Shown: in pieces, positions 8,762 to 16,012 of the stretch | Layout of the letters: every line of letters starts with the position of its first letter | Position numbering within the stretch: the first letter of the stretch is position 1 | From: Aquisalimonas sp. | GTDB lineage: Bacteria > Pseudomonadota > Gammaproteobacteria > Nitrococcales > Aquisalimonadaceae | NCBI GenBank assembly: GCA_007126095.1 | Contig: SLBZ01000021.1 | Coordinates: forward strand, 1 to 52,071 | DNA: 52,071 nt | Direction: 5' to 3' | The notes under the pieces: model-generated | The model's database searches: none | What the model was told of the DNA's origin: nothing | Seen by the model: the letters and a program-made list of their open reading frames with translations, nothing else | Position numbers and translations under genes: made by a program

Positions 8762-10036
8762 ATGGACGATTCCGGAGTTCAGGGTCAGGAGGGCGGGGCC
8801 ACCCGGCGCACCGTCGAGGTCCTTTATCGCGACGACTCCCGCCGTGTGCTGGCAACGCTGATCCGCCTTCTTGGAGACTTCGAGCTTGCCGAGGAGGCGT
8901 TGCATGAAGCCTTTCGGGCGGCGCTGGAACAGTGGCCCCGGGACGGTCTCCCTGAAAATCCCCGCGCATGGCTGGTTTCCACGGGACGGTTCAAGGCCAT
9001 CGACAGCTTGCGCCGCCGCGGCCGGCTGTCGCCGCTCGATGACCCGGAGGCGGTTGCGGGTGCCGGCTCGGATCCCGCGAGAACCGATGACGAGGGGATC
9101 ACCGATGATCGCCTGCGGCTCGTGTTCACCTGCTGCCACCCGGCGCTGTCCGCAGACGCCCGCGCCGCCCTCACGCTCCGGGAAGTCTGCGATCTCACCA
9201 CCGAGGAGATCGCCCGCGCGTTTCTGACGCCGGTGGCGACCGTGGCCCAGCGGATCGTTCGGGCCAAGGCGAAGATCCGCCGGGCGGGGATTCCTTACGA
9301 AGTCCCCGGAACCGCGGAGTTGCCGCAACGGCTCTATGGGGTCCTGCGCGTCATCTATCTGGTCTACAACGAGGGCTATGCGGCGTCCTCCGGCGCTTCG
9401 CTGGTGCGGGCGGACCTCTCCGGGGAGGCGATCCGGCTCGGGCGTCTCCTGCTGGAGCTGCTTCCCGGGCCGGAGCCCGAGGCGGAAGGATTGCTGGCAC
9501 TGATGCTGCTGCAGGAGTCGCGCCGCGAGGCCCGCACCGACGTCAATGGCGACATCGTGTTGCTGGATGATCAGGATCGAAGTCTCTGGGATGGCGGGAT
9601 GATCGCCGAGGGTGTGCGCCGGGTCGAGCAGGCCCTGCGCCACGGCCGGCCCGGGCCTTACGCGTTACAGGCAGCGATCGCGGCTGTCCATGCCGAGGCG
9701 ACTACCCCCGGGCAGACCGACTGGCCGCAGATCATCGCCCTGTATGATCTGCTTCTGCGCCTGGACCCGTCGCCGGTGGTGGCGCTGAACCGGGCGATCG
9801 CCCTGGCTATGCGCGATGGTGCCGAGTCCGGGCTCGCCGAAGTGGAAGCCGTGATCGCGGACGGACGCCTTGATGACTACCATCTCGCCCACGCGGCGCG
9901 CGCGGACCTGCTGCGTCGGCTCGGCCGTGTCGACGCTGCCGCAGACGCATACCGGCGAGCGCTGGAGCTGGTCCAGCAGGAGCCCGAGGCGCGGTTTCTC
10001 CGGCGCCGGCTGGCAGCGCTGACAGTGCCGGCCTGA
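8762..10036 (+). CDS. ECF42-type RNA polymerase sigma factor with C-terminal TPR-like domain
   Basis: This 424-residue protein has a sigma-70 region 2 (about residues 20-85, with ENPRAWLVSTGRFKAIDSLRRR) and a region 4 helix-turn-helix (about 115-175, with LTLREVCDLTTEEIARAFLT). A long C-terminal domain (about 185-424) contains the signature YLVYNEGYAA and TPR-like helices. This architecture is the ECF42 group (COG4941). These factors have no membrane anti-sigma factor and are thought to be controlled through the C-terminal domain. They usually sit beside DGPF/YCII-domain genes; none is adjacent here. It follows the DUF2845 gene by 27 bases and is read in the same direction. Confidence 0.88.
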   Translation: MDDSGVQGQEGGATRRTVEVLYRDDSRRVLATLIRLLGDFELAEEALHEAFRAALEQWPRDGLPENPRAWLVSTGRFKAIDSLRRRGRLSPLDDPEAVAGAGSDPARTDDEGITDDRLRLVFTCCHPALSADARAALTLREVCDLTTEEIARAFLTPVATVAQRIVRAKAKIRRAGIPYEVPGTAELPQRLYGVLRVIYLVYNEGYAASSGASLVRADLSGEAIRLGRLLLELLPGPEPEAEGLLALMLLQESRREARTDVNGDIVLLDDQDRSLWDGGMIAEGVRRVEQALRHGRPGPYALQAAIAAVHAEATTPGQTDWPQIIALYDLLLRLDPSPVVALNRAIALAMRDGAESGLAEVEAVIADGRLDDYHLAHAARADLLRRLGRVDAAADAYRRALELVQQEPEARFLRRRLAALTVPA

Positions 10037-10114
10037 CTTCCACCGGGAACCCGTCCCGCACTGCGGGGGTCACTCGTGCAACGGCCCCTCACGACGCGGA
10101 GTAGGTGGCAGGTC

Positions 10115-11080
10115 ATGAATCAGTTCAGCCCCGGGCGACGGCAATTCCTGCGCTGGCTGGCCGATGGTTCCGCGGCGGCGGCGGTGTGGCGCCTGCGCGG
10201 GGCGGTGGCGGCGGGCGTGCTGGCGGCCCCCGCGACGGCCCTCGGCCATGACGGCCGGCACCGCAAGACGATCCCCGGCACCGATGAGACCATCAGCGCC
10301 ATCGGCATGGGGACCTACATTACCTTCAATGTGGGCCCGGACGAAGGCGCGCGGGACCGCCTCGCGGACGTGCTGCGGACATTCTTCGCCATGGGTGGCG
10401 GGATGATTGATTCGTCGCCCATGTACGGCACGGCCGAGGCCGTGCTGGGTGATCTGCTGGAGCGGATCGGCGAGACGGGCTCCGCTTTTTCGGCAACCAA
10501 GGTCTGGACCCGCAGCACCGGCGAGGGACGGGAACAGGTCGATGCATCGCTGGATCTCTGGGGCATCACGCGATTCGATCTCATGCAGATCCACAACCTG
10601 GTCAACTGGGAGGCCCATCTGGACACCCTTCGTGATCGCCGTGAAGCCGGGGACATCCGTTATCTCGGTGTGACCACATCCCATGGCCGCCGCCACGACG
10701 CGCTGGAGCGGATCATGCGCGATGAGCCCATCGATTTCGTGCAGTTCACCTACAACATTGTCGACCGCGAGGCGGAACAGCGCCTGCTGCCGCTGGCCCG
10801 GGAGCGGGGCATCGCCGTCATCGCCAACCGGCCGTTCCAGCGCGGCAACCTGTTCGACCGTGTGAACGGTAAGGCCCTCCCGGACTGGGCCGAGGACTAC
10901 GGCATCGAGAACTGGGCCCAGTACTTCCTGAAGTTCATCACGTCCCACGACGCAGTCACCTGTGCGATCCCCGCCACGTCACAGGTGGAGCACATGCGCG
11001 AGAACATGGGCGCACTGCGGGGCCCAGTGCCGGATGCCGCCGCCCGGCAGCGCATGCTCGAAGAACTCGAAAGGTTTTAG
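10115..11080 (+). CDS. Tat-exported aldo/keto reductase
   Basis: The product has 321 residues from the ATG at 10115; the frame is also open to a GTG at 10076. The N-terminus has a twin-arginine motif (GRRQFLRW) followed by a hydrophobic, Ala-rich stretch ending at about residue 43, so export by the Tat pathway is predicted. The catalytic tetrad of aldo/keto reductases is recognisable: Asp and Tyr in IDSSPMYG, Lys in SATKVW and His in LMQIHN. The enzyme would reduce carbonyls with NAD(P)H. How it gets a nicotinamide cofactor in the periplasm is unclear, so it may be loaded before export. It ends 3 bases before a membrane-protein gene and is probably co-expressed with it. Confidence 0.8.
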   Translation: MNQFSPGRRQFLRWLADGSAAAAVWRLRGAVAAGVLAAPATALGHDGRHRKTIPGTDETISAIGMGTYITFNVGPDEGARDRLADVLRTFFAMGGGMIDSSPMYGTAEAVLGDLLERIGETGSAFSATKVWTRSTGEGREQVDASLDLWGITRFDLMQIHNLVNWEAHLDTLRDRREAGDIRYLGVTTSHGRRHDALERIMRDEPIDFVQFTYNIVDREAEQRLLPLARERGIAVIANRPFQRGNLFDRVNGKALPDWAEDYGIENWAQYFLKFITSHDAVTCAIPATSQVEHMRENMGALRGPVPDAAARQRMLEELERF

Positions 11081-11083
11081 CTC

Positions 11084-11731
11084 ATGCTTCCCTACTCCCT
11101 GGACGTGCTGTTCAGCATCGTGGCCGACCTGAACGCCAGTCACTGGTATGCCGTCCTGGCCTGCCTCGCCGTCGGTGGCGTCGTTCTGGCCGCGACGGTC
11201 TCGCCGTCGGCGCGGCCACTTGACCGGTTCTCGGGCTACGTGCTCGGGGTTGCCTGGATCGCCGTCGGCGGGCTGTTCTACGGCGTCCACCTGGCACCTT
11301 TCTTCTTCGCCGCGCCCTGGTTTCAGTGGGTGTTCATCGCTCAGGGTGCATTGCTGGCCGTGTTTGCCCTCGGCCCCGCGGCAGAACTGCGGCGCGATGT
11401 CGGCGTAACCGCCCGGGTGGGCCGTGCACTGATGCTATACGGCCTGGTCGGCGTGCCATTGGTGGATCTGCTGCTGGGTAGTGGCTGGCCTGCTTTCCGC
11501 GTCGTCGGCCTGAGTCCGGAGCCCACCGTGGTGGTCACCTGCGGCTGGCTGCTCACACGTCGACCGGGCACACTTGTCCCCGTGCTGGCGTTCGTTCCCT
11601 TGTTGGCCGGTGGGACGGCCGGCTTCGCCGCCGTGGCGCTTGCGTGGTGGCCGGACTGGGGTGTGGCTCTGGCAGCGGCTGCGGCGTTCGCGGGCAGTGT
11701 TGTGTCCGTCGTTCGGCACGCGCCGCGGTAG
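11084..11731 (+). CDS. DUF6064-like integral membrane protein
   Basis: The 215-residue product is very hydrophobic, with six or seven probable membrane helices spread along its length. The N-terminus (MLPYSLDVLFSIVADLN) and overall layout resemble the DUF6064 family, whose function is unknown. It starts 3 bases after the exported aldo/keto reductase, which suggests co-translation. A functional link between the two is an inference from position. The family assignment is from memory of the pattern and is less certain than the membrane topology. Confidence 0.6.
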   Translation: MLPYSLDVLFSIVADLNASHWYAVLACLAVGGVVLAATVSPSARPLDRFSGYVLGVAWIAVGGLFYGVHLAPFFFAAPWFQWVFIAQGALLAVFALGPAAELRRDVGVTARVGRALMLYGLVGVPLVDLLLGSGWPAFRVVGLSPEPTVVVTCGWLLTRRPGTLVPVLAFVPLLAGGTAGFAAVALAWWPDWGVALAAAAAFAGSVVSVVRHAPR

Positions 11732-11856
11732 CGCCGCGGCGTTTCTACCCCCGGTCCGGGTTTTGTGTTTCCATTGTCCAGGTTGTCCGGAGGCCATCCG
11801 AGGCCGCGAAGACGGTCCTGCTGGCCCCCTGAACCCGCTGATCCACCAAGGTGACT

Positions 11857-12528
11857 ATGGACTGGACGGCCTTTCGGCTATCCCTGGAACTCGCGACCTG
11901 GACGACCCTGATCCTCCTGCCCGTGGGCGTGGTGGTTGGCCGCTGGCTTGCCTATAACCGCTTTCGCGGGCGTGGCTTCATCGAGGCGGCGGTGGCGTTG
12001 CCGCTGGTGCTGCCACCCACTGTTCTGGGTTACTACCTGCTGGTGAGCTTCAGCTCCGACATGCCGCTGGGCGGCCTGTGGTTCGCGGCCACCGGGCAGG
12101 GCCTGAACTTCAGTTTTGCCGGCATTGTGCTCGCGTCCATCATCTTCAACCTGCCGTTCGCCATCCAGCCCGTGCAGCGGGCGTTCGAGACCGTGCCCAT
12201 ACACCTGCGCGAGGCCGCCTGGTGCTCCGGGCTGTCCGGCTGGCGCACGTTCCTCAAGGTGGAGCTGCCGCTGGTGTGGCCCGGTATGATCTCGGCGTTC
12301 GTGCTCACCTTCGTGCACACCATCGGCGAGTTCGGCGTGGTGCTCATGGTCGGCGGTGCCATCGAGGGCGAAACCAAGACGGTGGCCATCGCCATCTACG
12401 ACCGTGTTCAGGCCTTCGACGACGAGGCGGCAGGCGCCATGTCCCTGCTGCTGCTGGTGGCGTCGTTCATTGCCATCGGCCTGGTGTACGGGCTCGCGGG
12501 CAAGGGGAGGGCCGTTGGTGTCCGGTAG
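11857..12528 (+). CDS. modB: Molybdate ABC transporter permease ModB
   Basis: This inner-membrane permease of the high-affinity molybdate importer has about 223 residues and five hydrophobic helices. It shows the conserved PLVLPPTVLGYYLL segment near residue 48 and the EAAWCSGLSGWRTFLKVELP cytoplasmic loop (EAA motif) that contacts the ATPase. The tail FGVVLMVGGAIEGETKTVAI is typical of ModB. A GTG at 11851, two codons upstream, is an alternative start. It overlaps modC by 11 bases. No modA binding-protein gene and no ModE-type operator were seen upstream. Confidence 0.93.
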   Translation: MDWTAFRLSLELATWTTLILLPVGVVVGRWLAYNRFRGRGFIEAAVALPLVLPPTVLGYYLLVSFSSDMPLGGLWFAATGQGLNFSFAGIVLASIIFNLPFAIQPVQRAFETVPIHLREAAWCSGLSGWRTFLKVELPLVWPGMISAFVLTFVHTIGEFGVVLMVGGAIEGETKTVAIAIYDRVQAFDDEAAGAMSLLLLVASFIAIGLVYGLAGKGRAVGVR

Positions 12529-13645
12529 CCGCCTGGAGGTCACGCTGCGCTCCCGCCGTGGCATTCCACTGGATGCCCGGTTCACGGTCGGGCCGGGTGA
12601 GCTGCTCGCGCTGGTCGGGCCGTCCGGGAGTGGCAAGACCACCGTGCTGCGGACCATCGCCGGTCTGCACCGACCGCAGGAAGGGGTGATCCGTTGCAAT
12701 GGCGAAACCTGGCTGGAGACCGCAGCGCGTGTTGATCTTCGCCCCCAGCAGCGCCGCGTCGGGCTCGTCTTCCAGGACTACGCCCTGTTCCCCCACCTCA
12801 CGGCAGAGGAGAACCTGACCCTGGCGATGGATGCCGGCAGCCGCGCCCACCGCCTCCGGCGGGCGCGCGAGTTGCTGTCCCGGGTCCGGCTCGACGGGCT
12901 CGGCGGGCGTCTGCCCCGGGACCTGTCCGGGGGGCAGCAGCAGCGGGTGGCAGTCGCCCGCGCGCTGGCCCGCGACCCCAGGGCGCTGCTTCTGGATGAG
13001 CCCTTTTCCGCCGTGGACATGATGACCCGCGAGCGCCTGCAGCGGGAGCTGGCGGTGCTGCGGCAGACCATCGATATTCCCGTGGTCCTGGTGACCCATG
13101 ACCTCCAGGAAGCGGCGGCCCTGGCTGACCGGATCTGTGTTCTCAACGAGGGTGTCAGTCTGCAGTCGGGAACGCCTGAAGCGCTGTTCCGGGAGCCGGC
13201 ATCGCCGCGGGTGGCCCGGTTGCTCGGGCGGCAGAACGTGTTCTCGGGGACTGTGGTCTCCAACGGGGACCTCGGCACTCTTCAATGGGGGGAGCTGACC
13301 CTGGAGGTGGCCGGCCCGGTAACATTGCCACCGGGGACACGGGTGCAGTGGTACATTCCCGATTCGGATATCGTCCTGCACCGCCGTGGCCGGCCATCGC
13401 TGGGGGAGCGGGAGAATCCGGTCTCCGGCCGGGTGGAGGAGGCGGTGGTCATGGGGGCGCAGACGTCGGTGACGTTGCGGTGTCACCACTCCGGGGACAG
13501 TCTGCGCCTGTCCGTTTCCACCCACGCCGCGCGACGGAATCAGCTGGAGCCGGGAGCGGACGCGTCGGTCTCCCTGCTGAGCAAGGGAATCCACCTCATG
13601 GCCGCGTCAGGGGGCGGCTCCGGGGTGGTCCCCGGCGACGCCTAA
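12518..13645 (+). CDS. modC: Molybdate ABC transporter ATP-binding protein ModC
   Basis: The product has 375 residues from GTG at 12518. That start is supported by the strong ribosome site GGGGAGG at 12504-12510 and the 11-base overlap with modB. The frame extends upstream, but that part is out-of-frame modB. The ATPase motifs are complete: Walker A GPSGSGKTT (about residue 34), Q-loop FQDYALFPH, signature LSGGQQQR, Walker B ALLLDEPFSAVD and switch VTHD. The last 90 residues form a Mop/TOBE-like molybdate-binding domain, which distinguishes it from sulfate or spermidine ATPases. It drives molybdate import with ModB. Confidence 0.93.
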   Translation: MSGSRLEVTLRSRRGIPLDARFTVGPGELLALVGPSGSGKTTVLRTIAGLHRPQEGVIRCNGETWLETAARVDLRPQQRRVGLVFQDYALFPHLTAEENLTLAMDAGSRAHRLRRARELLSRVRLDGLGGRLPRDLSGGQQQRVAVARALARDPRALLLDEPFSAVDMMTRERLQRELAVLRQTIDIPVVLVTHDLQEAAALADRICVLNEGVSLQSGTPEALFREPASPRVARLLGRQNVFSGTVVSNGDLGTLQWGELTLEVAGPVTLPPGTRVQWYIPDSDIVLHRRGRPSLGERENPVSGRVEEAVVMGAQTSVTLRCHHSGDSLRLSVSTHAARRNQLEPGADASVSLLSKGIHLMAASGGGSGVVPGDA

Positions 13646-13658
13646 ACGCCGGTTTTGC

Positions 13659-13688
13659 TTGACCACACGGCCACTTGAGGTGTATCTT
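13659..13688 (+). promoter_or_regulatory. Sigma-70 promoter of the rimP-nusA-infB operon
   Basis: TTGACC (13659-13664) and TATCTT (13683-13688) are 18 bases apart, beginning 14 bases after the modC stop. Transcription would start near 13695 and give a leader of about 230 bases before rimP. The leader contains two terminator-like hairpins and two other GC-rich hairpins. Confidence 0.65.
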
Positions 13689-13770
13689 CCCGGCCTCGAA
13701 ACGTCGCGGTTCGACGGGGTGTTTGCCCTTCCGCGGCTCGAGCGGCGTTTCTTCGGCGACATCAGACTGA

Positions 13771-13791
13771 GGCCGCATGCGGCCTTTTTTT
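13771..13791 (+). terminator. Intrinsic terminator 1 in the rimP leader
   Basis: GGCCGCATGCGGCC (13771-13784) is a self-complementary stem followed at once by seven T (13785-13791). It lies about 75 bases after the proposed promoter and ahead of rimP, so it would act as an attenuator rather than an operon end. E. coli also has terminators ahead of rimP that are read through in a NusA-dependent way. Confidence 0.7.
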
Positions 13792-13806
13792 GTACGCCGA
13801 GGCCGC

Positions 13807-13866
13807 CCGCCGGATGCCGGCGGCAGGAGCATGCAACCGAGCGGGAGCTTGCCCGAGGCATCGGGC
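13807..13866 (+). promoter_or_regulatory. Two further hairpins in the rimP leader
   Basis: CCGCCGG (13807-13813) pairs with CCGGCGG (13817-13823) across a 3-base loop. GCCCGA (13851-13856) pairs with TCGGGC (13861-13866) across the tetraloop GGCA. Neither has a T-run. They lie between the two terminator-like hairpins and could be alternative folds, protein sites or RNase targets. Confidence 0.45.
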
Positions 13867-13883
13867 ACGCCGCTGAGCATCGG

Positions 13884-13906
13884 ATGGGCCTTGGGGCCCA
13901 TTTTTT
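13884..13906 (+). terminator. Intrinsic terminator 2 in the rimP leader
   Basis: ATGGGCC (13884-13890) pairs with GGCCCAT (13895-13901) around the loop TTGG and is followed by TTTTT. It ends only 17 bases before the rimP ATG, so it could control both transcription and ribosome access. Confidence 0.65.
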
Positions 13907-13923
13907 ATTTGTATGGATTGAAC

Positions 13924-14379
13924 ATGGACGGGATTCAGCAACAGCTGACCGCACTCATCGAACCGGCCGTCGTGGCCATGGGCTACGAGGTCGTGGGGGT
14001 GGAGTATCGCCCCAACCGTGGCGAGGGGTTGCTGCGGGTCTACATCGACGCGCCCGCGGGCATTGCGCTGGATGACTGCGAAGCGGTGAGCCATCAGGTG
14101 AGCGGCCTGCTGGATGTGGAGGACCCCATCCCCAGCTCCTATCGCCTGGAAATCTCGTCACCCGGGGTGGATCGCCCGCTGTTCAAGGCTGCGGATTTCG
14201 AGCGCTTTGCCGGGGCTGAGGCCCGGCTGCGGCTCACGGGGCTTTGGGATGGGCGGCGCAAGTTTCGGGGTGTCCTGCGCGGGGTGCAGGACGCCTGCGT
14301 AGTGATCGAAGACGAGGGCATCGAGTATGCGGTGCCCCTGGACAGGATCGACAAGGCCAATCTGGTACCGGATGTCTGA
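13924..14379 (+). CDS. rimP: Ribosome maturation factor RimP
   Basis: RimP helps assemble the 30S ribosomal subunit. The 151-residue product has the usual two domains. The N-terminal alpha-beta domain includes GYEVVGVEYRPNRGEGLLRV and DDCEAVSHQVSGLLDVED, and the motif YRLEISSPGVDRPLF leads into a C-terminal Sm-like barrel. The ATG at 13924 gives the family length. It is the first gene of the rimP-nusA-infB-rbfA-truB-rpsO-pnp series and lies 45 bases before nusA. Confidence 0.97.
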   Translation: MDGIQQQLTALIEPAVVAMGYEVVGVEYRPNRGEGLLRVYIDAPAGIALDDCEAVSHQVSGLLDVEDPIPSSYRLEISSPGVDRPLFKAADFERFAGAEARLRLTGLWDGRRKFRGVLRGVQDACVVIEDEGIEYAVPLDRIDKANLVPDV

Positions 14380-14424
14380 CAACCCGACGGGCGTCGTGCC
14401 GAAAGCGGGTCTGGAGTCACAAGC

Positions 14425-15927
14425 ATGAGCAAAGAGGTTCTGCTGGTCGTAGAGGCCATTTCCAACGAGAAAGGCGTGGACCGCGAGGTCATCGTCGAGG
14501 CGATCGAGGCGGCGCTGGCGTCGGCCAGCAAGAAGCGCTACCCCGGAGATATCGATGTCCGCGTCAGTGTGGATCGTCGGACCGGGGAGTACAGCACGTT
14601 CCGTCGCTGGGAAGTGGTCGAGGACGACGCCGAAGTGGAGTCCCCCGAGCAGGTCATGCACCTGTCGGAGGCGCAGGCGCGCAAGCCCGATGCCCAGGTT
14701 GGCGAGTTCATCGAAGAGCCCATGGAGTCGGTTGCCTTCGGGCGGATTGCCGCGCAGACCGCGAAGCAGGTCATCGTGCAGAAGGTTCGCGAGGCCGAGC
14801 GGGCCAAAGTGGTCGACGCCTATGAAGACCGTGTCGGCGAGTTGCTCACCGGGGTGGTCAAGAAGGCGGAGCGGGGCAACGTGGTCATGGATCTCGGCGG
14901 CAATGCAGAGGCGCTGATCCCGCGCGAGGAGATGATCCCGCGGGAAGCGTTCCGGGCCGGTGACCGCGTCCGCGGCTATCTGAAGGAAGTCCGCCCGGAA
15001 GCGCGCGGGCCGCAGCTGTTCGTCTCCCGTACCGCGCCGCAGTTCCTCATCGAGCTGTTCAAGCTGGAAGTGCCGGAAGTGGGGCAGGAGCTCATCGACA
15101 TTCTCGGTGCGGCGCGCGATCCGGGGCTGCGCGCCAAGATCGCGGTGCGCTCCAACGATCCGCGCATCGATCCGGTCGGTGCCTGTGTGGGCATGCGGGG
15201 CTCCCGGGTCCAGGCGGTGTCCAACGAGCTCTCCGGTGAGCGCATCGACATCATCCTCTGGAACGAGAATCCGGCCCAGTTCGTTATCAATGCCATGGCG
15301 CCGGCAGAGGTCGAGTCCATTGTCGTTGACGAGGACTCGGGCAGCATGGATGTGGCCGTTGGTGAGGACCAGCTCTCCCAGGCCATCGGTCGCGGCGGTC
15401 AGAACGTCCGGCTTGCCAGCGAACTGACCGGCTGGGAGCTGAACGTCATGACCAGCGAGGATGCCCAGGCCAAGAGCCAGGAAGAGGCGCAGAAGATTCT
15501 GGACGCGTTCATGGACACCCTGGGCGTTGACGAGGAGGTGGCCGGCATCCTGGTGCAGGAAGGCTTCTCCAGTATCGAGGAGGTCGCGTACGTGCCCACC
15601 TCCGAGATGCTCGACATCGAAGAGTTCGATGAGGACATCGTTGAGGAGCTGCGCGCCCGCGCCCGTGACGCCCTGCTGACGCAGATGATTGCCGGCGGTG
15701 GCGAGAGCGGTGGCGAACCCAGCGAAGACCTCCTGGGCATGGAAGGCATGGACGAGGAGCTGGCGCGCAAACTGGCGGCCGAGGGCGTTGCGACCATGGA
15801 AGATCTGGCCGAGCAGGCGGTGGACGATGTGGTCGACGCCACCGGCGTCGACGCCGAGCGCGCCGCCGCCCTGATCATGAAGGCTCGCGAACCGTGGTTC
15901 GCCGAGCAGGAGCAGAAGGAATCCTGA
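14425..15927 (+). CDS. nusA: Transcription termination/antitermination factor NusA
   Basis: NusA binds RNA polymerase and controls pausing, termination and antitermination. The 500 residues comprise an N-terminal polymerase-binding domain (1-130), an S1 domain (about 135-200), two KH domains (about 205-345, including [21 protein letters not shown] and the [11 protein letters not shown] motif) and two acidic repeats at the C-terminus (about 370-490). The acidic repeats are typical of gammaproteobacterial NusA. It may act on the terminator-like leader upstream of rimP, as its E. coli counterpart acts on its own operon. Confidence 0.98.
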   Translation: MSKEVLLVVEAISNEKGVDREVIVEAIEAALASASKKRYPGDIDVRVSVDRRTGEYSTFRRWEVVEDDAEVESPEQVMHLSEAQARKPDAQVGEFIEEPMESVAFGRIAAQTAKQVIVQKVREAERAKVVDAYEDRVGELLTGVVKKAERGNVVMDLGGNAEALIPREEMIPREAFRAGDRVRGYLKEVRPEARGPQLFVSRTAPQFLIELFKLEVPEVGQELIDILGAARDPGLRAKIAVRSNDPRIDPVGACVGMRGSRVQAVSNELSGERIDIILWNENPAQFVINAMAPAEVESIVVDEDSGSMDVAVGEDQLSQAIGRGGQNVRLASELTGWELNVMTSEDAQAKSQEEAQKILDAFMDTLGVDEEVAGILVQEGFSSIEEVAYVPTSEMLDIEEFDEDIVEELRARARDALLTQMIAGGGESGGEPSEDLLGMEGMDEELARKLAAEGVATMEDLAEQAVDDVVDATGVDAERAAALIMKAREPWFAEQEQKES

Positions 15928-16012
15928 TCCGTCGTGCAGCGGGTTGCGGACCCGCAGGGTGGAGTGCGCCAGGGGGCGCGCCGGTAATTGGACAGGATTC
16001 GGGGAGAAATAC

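Noticed and set aside
11732..11856. A ModE operator upstream of modB
   Set aside because: No sequence resembling the ModE inverted repeat (ATCGCTATATA type) could be seen.
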